Shown here: in pieces, positions 51,285 to 58,874 of the stretch
How positions within the stretch are numbered: position 1 is the first letter of the stretch
How the letters are laid out: every line of letters starts with the position of its first letter
DNA from: Bacillota bacterium
GTDB taxonomy: Bacteria; Bacillota_I; Bacilli_A; Izemoplasmatales; Hujiaoplasmataceae
Reading direction: 5' to 3'
NCBI GenBank assembly: GCA_018816905.1
Contig: JAHIVB010000014.1
Span: forward strand, 1-64,000
DNA: 64,000 bases
Notes under the pieces: model-generated
Told to the model about the DNA's origin: nothing
Database searches by the model: none
What the model saw: the letters and a program-made list of their open reading frames with translations, nothing else
Position numbers and translations under genes: made by a program

Positions 51285-51683
51285 TTACATCTCTTTCTTT
51301 AAAAAATATTGGCTATATTCCTTGAAACATGGACTTAATTGTCCAAAAACGAGATATCCATTTTTTAAATAGAAGTCCAATGACTGAAATTCATAAGTAT
51401 TTAGCATAATGCGTTTAACATGAAGTTCGACAGCTTTCTTTTCTATCGATTGGAGGAGGAAAGTTCCATAGCCCATTCCACGAAAACTTTCTTCGACAAA
51501 CAGAAATTCAATATCTATTCCGTCATGTGTTCTAGAAGCAACAATTCCACCAATCCATTGGTCGTCATCATCCGATAGGTATAAAGACAAATCTTCAGTA
51601 TCGCTAAAGAATTGCCGATTGTATTCCCTGATTTTTTGGTGAATTAGGTCTTCAATCTCAAGACTACATTGTTTGATTTTCAT
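51285..51683 (-). CDS. GNAT-family N-acetyltransferase between tRNA genes
   Basis: 132 residues of the GNAT fold: strands up to IGGIVASRTHDGIDIEFLFVEESF, the acetyl-CoA loop RGMGYGTFLL (R-x-x-G-x-G intact), then RIMLNTYEFQSLDFYLKNGY. The short form with a 'FYLKNGY' end is common among small-molecule acetylases. Substrate unknown. It sits between two tRNA-Arg loci on the same strand, so it may be read with tRNA-Arg(UCU) upstream only if that terminator is leaky. Confidence 0.88.
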   Translation of the reverse strand: MKIKQCSLEIEDLIHQKIREYNRQFFSDTEDLSLYLSDDDDQWIGGIVASRTHDGIDIEFLFVEESFRGMGYGTFLLQSIEKKAVELHVKRIMLNTYEFQSLDFYLKNGYLVFGQLSPCFKEYSQYFLKKEM

Positions 51684-51739
51684 ATAATAGCCTCCATGTA
51701 AATGATGATTCTACTGAATTATAGCATAATCCAGCGTGA

Positions 51740-51777
51740 TAAGAAAAGAAGATTATGCTTGGGGGCATAATCTTCTT
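51740..51777 (-). terminator. Terminator after tRNA-Arg(UCU)
   Basis: Perfect 13-bp stem (51746-51758 with 51765-51777) followed by TTTTCTTATC on the minus strand. Confidence 0.85.
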
Positions 51778-51787
51778 GATTTATAAG

Positions 51788-51864
<77 letters not shown>

Positions 51865-51968
51865 ATTTTCTCGTAACGCATTAATTATTATAATATGTTA
51901 ACCCCCTTTTGTAAAGCAATATTTATCCTTAAAAAAGAAAAACACAAGGAATCATCCCTGTGCATTTC

Positions 51969-54872
51969 TTACTTGTCTAAATTCTTTTGAGGCTGAGGGT
52001 TAAAACCAACTCTGTTCATTTGTCCCCAAGCCTGATTTTCTCTTAATGATGCGATGAATCCTTTTACTCTGTAAACACTAATGAATTGTCTCCAACCGAA
52101 ATTTTCAACGAATCCAATGAATATCAACAATAAAATTTCTTTAAAAGAGAAGGTCTCATGTTCGGATTCCGAAATGAATAAAGATAACATTGAAAGAACA
52201 ATCCCCATCAAAATCGACACAACCATCAATCCTAATAAAATCGGGGCATTCAACAATCCGAAAACGATGCCTAAGATGATTGCCGCATATGCTTGAACTT
52301 CAAATAAAGGGCCAACCATTTCAAAGATGAAAAAATAAGGCATAGCGATTAATCCAACCTGTTTATACTTGGGATTAAATATCAAATGTCGATGATAAGA
52401 CAGAATGTCCACAAGTCCTCTTTGCCAGTGATTTCTTTGTTTGAAAAGTGATTTTGTATTTTCTGGGACTTCAGTATAGCATTTCGATTTCGAAATGAAA
52501 TCCACTCTGTAATTCAAATCGGTTTCAAGAGCTCTTCTCGTGACTCTAACGACGAGCTCCATATCTTCTCCAACGGTATCTTTTTTTAATGAACTGACGG
52601 TTAAATAGCCACCCGATTCAATTAATATCCGTTTTTCAAACAACCCGAAAGCGCCTGAAATGATGAGTAATGAGTGTAGTTCTGAAAAACCAAGTCTGCT
52701 AATATTGAAAGCTCTAAGGTATTCAATGGTTTGAAAACGTGCGAGACGATTTTTTGGTAAGCCATAATGTTCAACGTGTCCTCGATCGATAACGGATCCG
52801 TTGACAGGTACAATCGTCCCACCAAGAGCAATCGTAATTTTATCGTGATCTAGAATCGAAGACATTACCCGTAAAAGAGCATCAGAATCTAGAATAGAAT
52901 CGGCATCGATGCCACAAACGTATTCGTTTTTAGCATAGTTGATTCCAACATTAAGCGCATCGGCTTTACCACCGTTTTCTTTATCAATCACGGTTAGATT
53001 TGGGAAAGACTTGTTTTTATAGACAGCACGAATTGATTTTGTATTTATATTTGAATAAGAGTCTATATCTTTTCGTATCAAATCAAAATGATGAATCACC
53101 GTTTCCAGTGTTCTGTCTTTTGAACCATCATTGACGACTATGACTTCATATTCAGGATAATCGAGATTCAAAAGCGAATGAATGTTTTCTACAATCGAAA
53201 GTTCTTCGTTATAGGCAGGGGCAATGATGGAAACGCTTGGAATCATTCCGGACTCATACAAGTATGGATGACTCTTCAGTTTCCAAAGCGTAGACTGTTT
53301 CTTGTTTGAGAAATACGACAATATCGCTAGTCCGAAGTAAACAAAATTAACGGTCAAATAGTAGAAAATAAATACCAAATTAACGAAAACCACATATTTT
53401 TTAAGAGTTTCAATCAAAGGAGAAGTCACTGTAAAACCTAAATGAGTCAAGAAAAAAATCACTGGAAGAATGAAGATTGAAAAGAATAGAATTTTAAGAA
53501 GCCATCTTGTTTTCTTCACTTCATTCAGAGAGTGTTTTACCTTCGGTTTTTCTACTGAGAAGTGATGAAATCCCATTCTTTTGTAGATATCCTTCGACAA
53601 ATAAGTATTTAAATCAAGAAGTAAAGGTTCATTCAGTACCGAAATAGGTTGAATGATGCTCATGACGACGTTTTCAATCGAAGAATCTTTATTTTGGTTC
53701 AAAAAATTGATGATGTCGATGAAAGATCCGTTTTCAATCATCAAAGAAACAATCAGAGAAAGGTCTTTAGAACGTTTCTTTTGAAGTTTCATGATAATGT
53801 ATTCAATTCTATGGCTGAACACATGAGATAACACCGCTTGGATTCTTAAGTTATCAGTCGTTTTGGCATACTCAATCAAATAATCATAGTAGGACTGGCG
53901 ATGTTCCAAAATAACAAGAATCGCGTGAGCATAGATATCAGGACTGATCGCAAATTCAGACGCTTTCAGTAATTCTTCAATGGAATGAAGCGTCTTCTCT
54001 TTTGCAAGAGACATTGCTGCGATTTTCGCGATTTCTTCGTCGGAATGAAGCAAATACTTCGGTTCCCTAAAGAAATACCCGTACTGGGTAGACAAAGCAC
54101 TTAGAATTCGATACTGTAGTCTTTGTACTCGAAACTCTGACACATTCTGATATTCAATTTCGATACCACCCGAAAGAACATGTTCAATTTTATCTCTTTC
54201 ACTCAATAATATTTTTTCAAAAGAAGGGTGGTACATTGCATTTGCTAAATCGACCAATACTTCTTTGATTTCTATTTCTTTCCGATGAAAGAAAATTTCG
54301 ATATTTGAAATATTCTTAGGCATGTGTTGTTGTAATAGATGAATCACTCGATATTGATAGAACCTTTTACTGCCTACCAAACTGTCCAATATCACAGGAA
54401 GTGTAATCTCGTCAATTCTGTTTTTCAGCGAATAGGCAATGAGCGTTTTTGCTCGTTCATTGGATTCGATTCCGAGATGGGTTAACATCGTATTGATAAT
54501 ATATTTCTCTTGGAAGGTCGAGAGAAAAGTGATGGCACGCATTCTTTTAATATCATTCTTGGAATTCAGCGCTTTCAAATACTTTTGTACTAAGCCCATA
54601 GAAACCATGTCTTTATATACGTCATATTTGATTTCAGTAGATAATTCGATGGTGTTGGAAAAATCTATATAGGCTTCCAAAAACAGATTCTTAGGGTATT
54701 TTTTTTCGATTTTTTCCTTGGATACATATCTTCTAGTAATGTAATCCTGAATTTGAGCCATTTTTTTGGCTTTTCTTTTGACGTTCCGATAATGATCAAA
54801 AATATGAAGGACAAAGAAAATACTAATGAGGCCTAATATGATTGAGATGATAAGTATCGAATTTACTGTCAT
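51969..54872 (-). CDS. Membrane glycosyltransferase family 2 with an N-terminal helical-repeat domain
   Basis: 967 residues. Helix at 5-25; then about 400 residues of HEAT-like helical repeats (DIKRMRAITFLSTF, ERAKTLIAYSLKNR and similar); helices near 455-475 and 490-515; a processive GT2 domain (VSIIAPAYNEE, VVNDGSKDRT, GIDADSIL for the metal site, VGEDMELVVRV, QRNHWQRG acceptor motif) and C-terminal helices. This is the layout of polysaccharide synthases such as PgaC/hyaluronan or cellulose synthase, with an extra protein-interaction scaffold. It probably builds a surface or biofilm polysaccharide. The start overlaps the stop of the degenerate GGDEF-receiver gene by four bases. Confidence 0.88.
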   Translation of the reverse strand: MTVNSILIISIILGLISIFFVLHIFDHYRNVKRKAKKMAQIQDYITRRYVSKEKIEKKYPKNLFLEAYIDFSNTIELSTEIKYDVYKDMVSMGLVQKYLKALNSKNDIKRMRAITFLSTFQEKYIINTMLTHLGIESNERAKTLIAYSLKNRIDEITLPVILDSLVGSKRFYQYRVIHLLQQHMPKNISNIEIFFHRKEIEIKEVLVDLANAMYHPSFEKILLSERDKIEHVLSGGIEIEYQNVSEFRVQRLQYRILSALSTQYGYFFREPKYLLHSDEEIAKIAAMSLAKEKTLHSIEELLKASEFAISPDIYAHAILVILEHRQSYYDYLIEYAKTTDNLRIQAVLSHVFSHRIEYIIMKLQKKRSKDLSLIVSLMIENGSFIDIINFLNQNKDSSIENVVMSIIQPISVLNEPLLLDLNTYLSKDIYKRMGFHHFSVEKPKVKHSLNEVKKTRWLLKILFFSIFILPVIFFLTHLGFTVTSPLIETLKKYVVFVNLVFIFYYLTVNFVYFGLAILSYFSNKKQSTLWKLKSHPYLYESGMIPSVSIIAPAYNEELSIVENIHSLLNLDYPEYEVIVVNDGSKDRTLETVIHHFDLIRKDIDSYSNINTKSIRAVYKNKSFPNLTVIDKENGGKADALNVGINYAKNEYVCGIDADSILDSDALLRVMSSILDHDKITIALGGTIVPVNGSVIDRGHVEHYGLPKNRLARFQTIEYLRAFNISRLGFSELHSLLIISGAFGLFEKRILIESGGYLTVSSLKKDTVGEDMELVVRVTRRALETDLNYRVDFISKSKCYTEVPENTKSLFKQRNHWQRGLVDILSYHRHLIFNPKYKQVGLIAMPYFFIFEMVGPLFEVQAYAAIILGIVFGLLNAPILLGLMVVSILMGIVLSMLSLFISESEHETFSFKEILLLIFIGFVENFGWRQFISVYRVKGFIASLRENQAWGQMNRVGFNPQPQKNLDK

Positions 54873-55840
54873 AGTCTCGTTCCTCTTTTTTTAATCTCAC
54901 GTTGGATGAAACCTAATATCTCTTCAAACATGAGAGGACGTTGAACGACATAATCAATTCTTAACTCATTTGCTCTTTGGACAACCTCGGTTGTCTTGCG
55001 GTGAGTCATTAATACAAATAAAGTATTCATTGTGAAAGAAGATTCATTCAGTTTGCTTTTCATTGTGAAAGCATCCATTTTTGGTAAGGTTTTCTCAACA
55101 ATGATCGCATCAAACGGAACGTTTTTTGCAATGGAAAGGGCATCGACACAGTCCGGAGATGAAACAACCTCCACGGCATTTCTTAAAAAGAATTGTTTCA
55201 ATATTTTTTGGGTGATAGTATCAGAATCAACAACTAATATCTTTCCGATTGAAGTATACAAGGTTGGAATGTCTTTATCAAGAAATGCGTTTGGCCCCAT
55301 ACTAGGCACAATATTGATTCTTTTTCCACCGATCGTTAGAAGTCGATAGCATTGTTCAGCGGGATCGAGTTCTGATCCAATCTCTTTTGAACACACAGAA
55401 GCAATGGATACCGTTGTCGGTTCGATGAAAATGTCAGATTTTTTGATTTCTTGCTGGATCTTTGAAGCATAATCAGAAATGTTGAATTTGGCAGAACGAT
55501 GGATAAACAAAATAAAGCCAGGACCATTTCTTTTAATGAGCAAATCCGATTCGCTTTTCATCTGTTTGATGATATATCCAATACTTGAAATAGTTTCATC
55601 CCCTGCTTCGGGAGAATATTTCGCATTGATTTCCATTAAATTGTCGATGTTGAAGTATAACAAAAATAAGGCTTCGTCAGAAATCCCCAAATTTTTAAGT
55701 TGAGTTAGCTCGTAGATAACATATTCTTTCAAAAATAGCTCATTATAACTATTGGTGTGAGCATCTATAATATATTCATCCACTTTTGTCCGTATTAACT
55801 CTTTTACAATTTCAATCTTCGACAATTTGTCTGGTTCCAT
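54869..55840 (-). CDS. Degenerate GGDEF domain fused to a degenerate receiver domain
   Basis: 323 residues. An N-terminal helix region, then a GGDEF-fold domain (LYFNIDNLMEINAKYSPEAGDETI...) whose signature reads RNGPGF instead of GGDEF, so it cannot make c-di-GMP but could bind a nucleotide. From about 200 a CheY-like domain follows (KILVVDSDTITQKIL ... DAIIVEKTLPKMD) with Glu in the place of the phospho-accepting Asp, which would mimic permanent phosphorylation. Translationally coupled to the GT2 synthase, so a regulator of polysaccharide synthesis is likely. ATG 55840. Confidence 0.8.
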   Translation of the reverse strand: MEPDKLSKIEIVKELIRTKVDEYIIDAHTNSYNELFLKEYVIYELTQLKNLGISDEALFLLYFNIDNLMEINAKYSPEAGDETISSIGYIIKQMKSESDLLIKRNGPGFILFIHRSAKFNISDYASKIQQEIKKSDIFIEPTTVSIASVCSKEIGSELDPAEQCYRLLTIGGKRINIVPSMGPNAFLDKDIPTLYTSIGKILVVDSDTITQKILKQFFLRNAVEVVSSPDCVDALSIAKNVPFDAIIVEKTLPKMDAFTMKSKLNESSFTMNTLFVLMTHRKTTEVVQRANELRIDYVVQRPLMFEEILGFIQREIKKRGTRL

Positions 55841-55881
55841 AGGAATCTCCTTTGAGTTATTGAGAATTTCAGTAAGATTGT

Positions 55882-55910
55882 TTGACTATACCATCGTAAT
55901 TCGCTATACT
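55882..55910 (+). promoter_or_regulatory. Promoter of the thioredoxin-like lipoprotein gene
   Basis: TTGACT (55882-55887), 17-bp spacer, TATACT (55905-55910). Confidence 0.8.
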
Positions 55911-55926
55911 TGTTGTAGGTGATAAT

Positions 55927-56379
55927 GTGAAGAAATTAATTATACTGATTGTTGTATTGCTTTCGTTTTCTCTGGTTTCTTGTCAAAATGGCGCAAAACT
56001 TACGATGACGACAGATTCGTCCATCATTCAACCAATGGACATTTCATATCAAGATTTGTCAGACATGATTGAGCAAAACGATACATTTATTCTCTATGTT
56101 TCGAGCGAAACTTGTTCTTCGTGTCAAGAATTTGAGCCCATTCTAATCGAATTTGTGGAAATTCATCATATTATGGTGTACAAAATAGAATCGAGTTTAG
56201 AGTACCCAACGAACAATGATGTACTAGCCTATCAGTTCACGCCAACGATCTTCTATGTATTGGACGGAAAAGTGATTCATAGTGCAGATCCGCTCTCAGA
56301 TGAAGCTGCATTTGCAGATGCAGAAGGCTTTGCGGAATTTTTCGACAATTGGGTATCATTGATACAATCAGAATCTTAA
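55927..56379 (+). CDS. Thioredoxin-fold lipoprotein
   Basis: 150 residues: signal peptide with lipobox LVSC (Cys 19), then a thioredoxin-like domain with SETCSSCQEF (redox CxxC, Cys 63 and 66) and the conserved cis-Pro in QFTPTIFYV. It would act outside the membrane in thiol-disulfide exchange, as in ResA/TlpA-like lipoproteins, though it lacks the longer ResA insert. GTG 55927 after TAGGTGAT. Monocistronic, and converges on coaD. Confidence 0.85.
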   Translation: MKKLIILIVVLLSFSLVSCQNGAKLTMTTDSSIIQPMDISYQDLSDMIEQNDTFILYVSSETCSSCQEFEPILIEFVEIHHIMVYKIESSLEYPTNNDVLAYQFTPTIFYVLDGKVIHSADPLSDEAAFADAEGFAEFFDNWVSLIQSES

Positions 56380-56385
56380 AAAATC

Positions 56386-56412
56386 AAAGGCCACATAGGT
56401 GACCTTATTTTT
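56386..56412. terminator. Bidirectional terminator between the thioredoxin-like gene and coaD
   Basis: 7-bp stem AGGCCAC/GTGACCT with one mismatch and T-rich sequence on the right, A-rich on the left. Confidence 0.65.
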
Positions 56413-56887
56413 TTGCAAATTTTTCGGATACCACTTTTGCAATCGCTGCAGGAACAAAAGGCGTCACATCGCCACCAAACCGAGCCAATTCACGAACGGA
56501 CGAAGAGGATAAGAAAGAATATTGGCCTTCGGTCATTAAGAAAACAGTGTCAATCTGATCACAGATTTTACGGTTGAAATTTGTCATTTGAAATTCATAG
56601 TCATAATCAGTGACCGCACGAAGCCCTCTTAATATATGGGAAGCACCTAATATTTTGCAATGCTCTACGGTTAATATATTCGATTCGACAACTTCAACGT
56701 TTGACCAGTCTTTTAAGACTTCTTTCACCATTTTGACTCGTTCTTCCGTTGAAAACATCGTCTGTTTGCTTGGATTCACCGATACTGAAACATAGAGCTT
56801 ATCAAACAATTTTGCTCCTCTTGAAACGATATCGACGTGACCATTTGTAATGGGGTCAAAACTTCCTGGATAATAGCCAATTTTCAT
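56405..56887 (-). CDS. coaD: Phosphopantetheine adenylyltransferase CoaD
   Basis: 160 residues; makes dephospho-CoA from 4'-phosphopantetheine and ATP. The nucleotidyltransferase signature GSFDPITNGHVDI (residues 8-20 with H17xxH18-type motif TNGH), RGLRAVTDYDYEFQM and the SSSSVRE block are all present. Follows rsmD by one base, a common Firmicutes pair. ATG 56887. Confidence 0.97.
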   Translation of the reverse strand: MKIGYYPGSFDPITNGHVDIVSRGAKLFDKLYVSVSVNPSKQTMFSTEERVKMVKEVLKDWSNVEVVESNILTVEHCKILGASHILRGLRAVTDYDYEFQMTNFNRKICDQIDTVFLMTEGQYSFLSSSSVRELARFGGDVTPFVPAAIAKVVSEKFAKK

Positions 56888-56888
56888 A

Positions 56889-57446
56889 TTATTCTACCCT
56901 TTCGTAAATAAAGAATTTAGTGTTTCCTGAACTTTTTTCTCGAATCAAATTCAAATGCTTATCATCATAAGTAATGTTTCTCGACTTATCTGCTTCTAAA
57001 ACCAAGATGCCACCCACATTGAGGATTTCCCTTTTGTTTATGACATCAAGAATGGAATCATAAATATCTAGGTCGTAAGGAGGATCAGCAAGAATTAAAT
57101 CATATTTTATATTCTCAGAAGACTTTAGAAAGTCAAGTGCGTCTTTTTTAAGTATTTGGAATGAATGGCTTTCAATTTCTTTGATTTTGGCAATATTCTT
57201 TTTGATTGTCGATAGTGAGACTGAGTTTGAATCAACAAACGTGACGTGATCGATTCCGCGACTTAATGCTTCGATTCCAAGCGCCCCGCTTCCTGAAAAC
57301 AAATCGAGGCATACCCCGCCCTCGAAAAATTGTCCTAGGATATTGAAAAGCATTTCCTTGTTTTTGTCAGTGGTTGGTCTCGTTGAATCGTTCATGACTT
57401 CATCGAGCTTGATTCCTCGGTATTTTCCAGCTATGATTCTTAACAC
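56889..57446 (-). CDS. rsmD: 16S rRNA (guanine966-N2)-methyltransferase RsmD
   Basis: 185 residues. RIIAGKYRGIKL at the start, RPTTDKNKEMLFNIL, the SAM site LDLFSGSGALGIEALSRG (about 47-64) and the catalytic DPPYDL are all typical. It methylates G966 of 16S rRNA in the 30S subunit. Start GTG 57446 with GGTGAT upstream. Adjacent to coaD in the usual order. Confidence 0.95.
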   Translation of the reverse strand: MLRIIAGKYRGIKLDEVMNDSTRPTTDKNKEMLFNILGQFFEGGVCLDLFSGSGALGIEALSRGIDHVTFVDSNSVSLSTIKKNIAKIKEIESHSFQILKKDALDFLKSSENIKYDLILADPPYDLDIYDSILDVINKREILNVGGILVLEADKSRNITYDDKHLNLIREKSSGNTKFFIYERVE

Positions 57447-57498
57447 ATTATCACCATTTCAATTGTATCACGCAAGGTAAGAACTTGCAACAAACAGA

Positions 57499-57522
57499 GA
57501 AAAAAAAGACCCGAAGGTCTTT
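57499..57522 (-). terminator. Terminator of the M42 peptidase gene
   Basis: 7-bp stem AAAGACC/GGTCTTT with CGAA loop, T run on the minus strand; overlaps the end of the gene. Confidence 0.78.
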
Positions 57523-58579
57523 AATTGTATGTAATCGTGTTAACAGTATCTCTATCGAGCCTTTTCACCATTTCGGTTACCAATTTAACTGCGTTGTCAT
57601 AATCGTCTTGATGAATGATTGAAGTATGAGAATGCAAGTATCTACAAGGTAGGCAAACCGCGATACTAGGGCAACCATTCTTAGTCACATGGATTTTCCC
57701 TGCATCCGTTCCACCGGCCTTTAAATAAGACAATTGGTAAGGGATCTTAAGTTCGGTAGCCAAGTCTTGAGCGAATTCTCTCAAACCGACATGACCTACC
57801 ATCGATGAATCATAGATCATTAGACAGGGACCACTACCAAGCTTAGTCTCTTGAGTTCCACCAGGATAGTCGTGCGCAATCGTCACATCAAGAGCGATAC
57901 CAATGTCAGGACTCACTTTATAAGCCGAGGTCGTTGCGCCTCTAAGACCGACTTCTTCTTGTACGGTTCCAACGCCAAAATAGTTATTTTCATGTTTTTG
58001 ATTCTTTAAATTTTCCAATACTTCAATCGCTAATGCGATTCCAATACGGTTATCAAACGCTTTTGACAACAAGAATTTTGGATTTCCAAGGGTTTGATAT
58101 TCAATGAAAGGTGTAATCATATCTCCAACTTGAATTCCTAATGCTAGAGCCTCTTCTTGAGAAGAAACACCCAAATCAAGATACATGTCCTTCAAATCAA
58201 CGACCTTCTTGCGTTCTTCAGCTTCTAGGATGTGTGGAGGTTTTGAACCTACGACACCCCTGACTTCCATTCCTTTTCTAGTGGTAATCATGAATTGTTG
58301 ACTGAGTACAACATGACCCCACCATCCACCTGCTGGAATGAACTTCACATATCCTTCCTTGGTGATTTCGCTTAGAATGAACCCGATTTCATCCATATGT
58401 CCAGCGACCATGATGTTAGGGCCTTCGGGATTTCCAACCTTCTTCGCAATAATCGATCCAAGATTATCATAGCTGATTTCCGCTAAGTCTTTTACTTTTT
58501 GTTCCATGTACTTCCTGACTTGTTTCTCATTGGCAGGAATACCATTTAACATAGTTAACTCTTTTAATAGATTGCTCAT
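57521..58579 (-). CDS. M42-family metalloaminopeptidase
   Basis: 352 residues. The dinuclear metal site is readable: GHMDEIGF (His near 61), SKAFDNRIG (bridging Asp), VQEEVGLRGA (catalytic Glu pair), ALDVTIAHD and LHSHTS (His near the end). The GGTDAG loop also fits. M42 enzymes are large oligomeric aminopeptidases (glutamyl aminopeptidase/TET family) trimming peptides in the cytoplasm; some were once named endoglucanases. ATG 58579 has an AGAGGTAC-type site. It lies right after the 6S RNA. Confidence 0.93.
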   Translation of the reverse strand: MSNLLKELTMLNGIPANEKQVRKYMEQKVKDLAEISYDNLGSIIAKKVGNPEGPNIMVAGHMDEIGFILSEITKEGYVKFIPAGGWWGHVVLSQQFMITTRKGMEVRGVVGSKPPHILEAEERKKVVDLKDMYLDLGVSSQEEALALGIQVGDMITPFIEYQTLGNPKFLLSKAFDNRIGIALAIEVLENLKNQKHENNYFGVGTVQEEVGLRGATTSAYKVSPDIGIALDVTIAHDYPGGTQETKLGSGPCLMIYDSSMVGHVGLREFAQDLATELKIPYQLSYLKAGGTDAGKIHVTKNGCPSIAVCLPCRYLHSHTSIIHQDDYDNAVKLVTEMVKRLDRDTVNTITYN

Positions 58580-58604
58580 AAGTACCTCTTTCTAAAATTG
58601 GCAT

Positions 58605-58785
58605 AAAAAAAACGCACTTGAGTTCTTGGAAATCACTCTGGCAGACTAGCATCCACCCTGTAAGTGGGTGTCTCTTGCTGATTCATTAGGATTCCTAAAC
58701 AAATAGGCGTTCAACACAGAATAAGCCTTGACTCCCGTTTCAATCTTGTGCGTCGCAAATGAGTGATTTCCAACAACCCAAGTAC
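58605..58785 (-). ncRNA. ssrS: Probable 6S RNA (SsrS)
   Basis: A stand-alone transcript of about 180 bases. It starts about seven bases after a consensus TTGACA-17-TATAAT promoter and ends in eight U. The 23-base ends pair almost perfectly (58761-58783 with 58616-58638, 21 Watson-Crick pairs plus one G-U), giving a long closing stem. The interior has a bulged central region and hairpins (for example ACCC-loop-GGGT near 58670). This size, strong promoter and long-stem/open-bubble plan match bacterial 6S RNA, which mimics an open promoter and holds RNA polymerase-SigA. No open frame is present. Not folded or searched against Rfam; another abundant structured RNA remains possible. Confidence 0.72.
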
Positions 58786-58791
58786 AATTTC

Positions 58792-58820
58792 ATTATAATG
58801 AAGGATAAGTTGTTTGTCAA
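58792..58820 (-). promoter_or_regulatory. Consensus promoter of the 6S-like RNA
   Basis: Perfect TTGACA (58820-58815), 17-bp spacer, perfect TATAAT (58797-58792). Confidence 0.92.
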
Positions 58821-58830
58821 GGGAGTAGCA

Positions 58831-58860
58831 AAAAAAAGACATCCTTTGAAAGGATGTCTT
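58831..58860 (-). terminator. ppdK terminator
   Basis: 11-bp stem AAGACATCCTT/AAGGATGTCTT with seven T on the minus strand. Confidence 0.92.
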
Positions 58861-58874
58861 AATGAAAGCATTAT

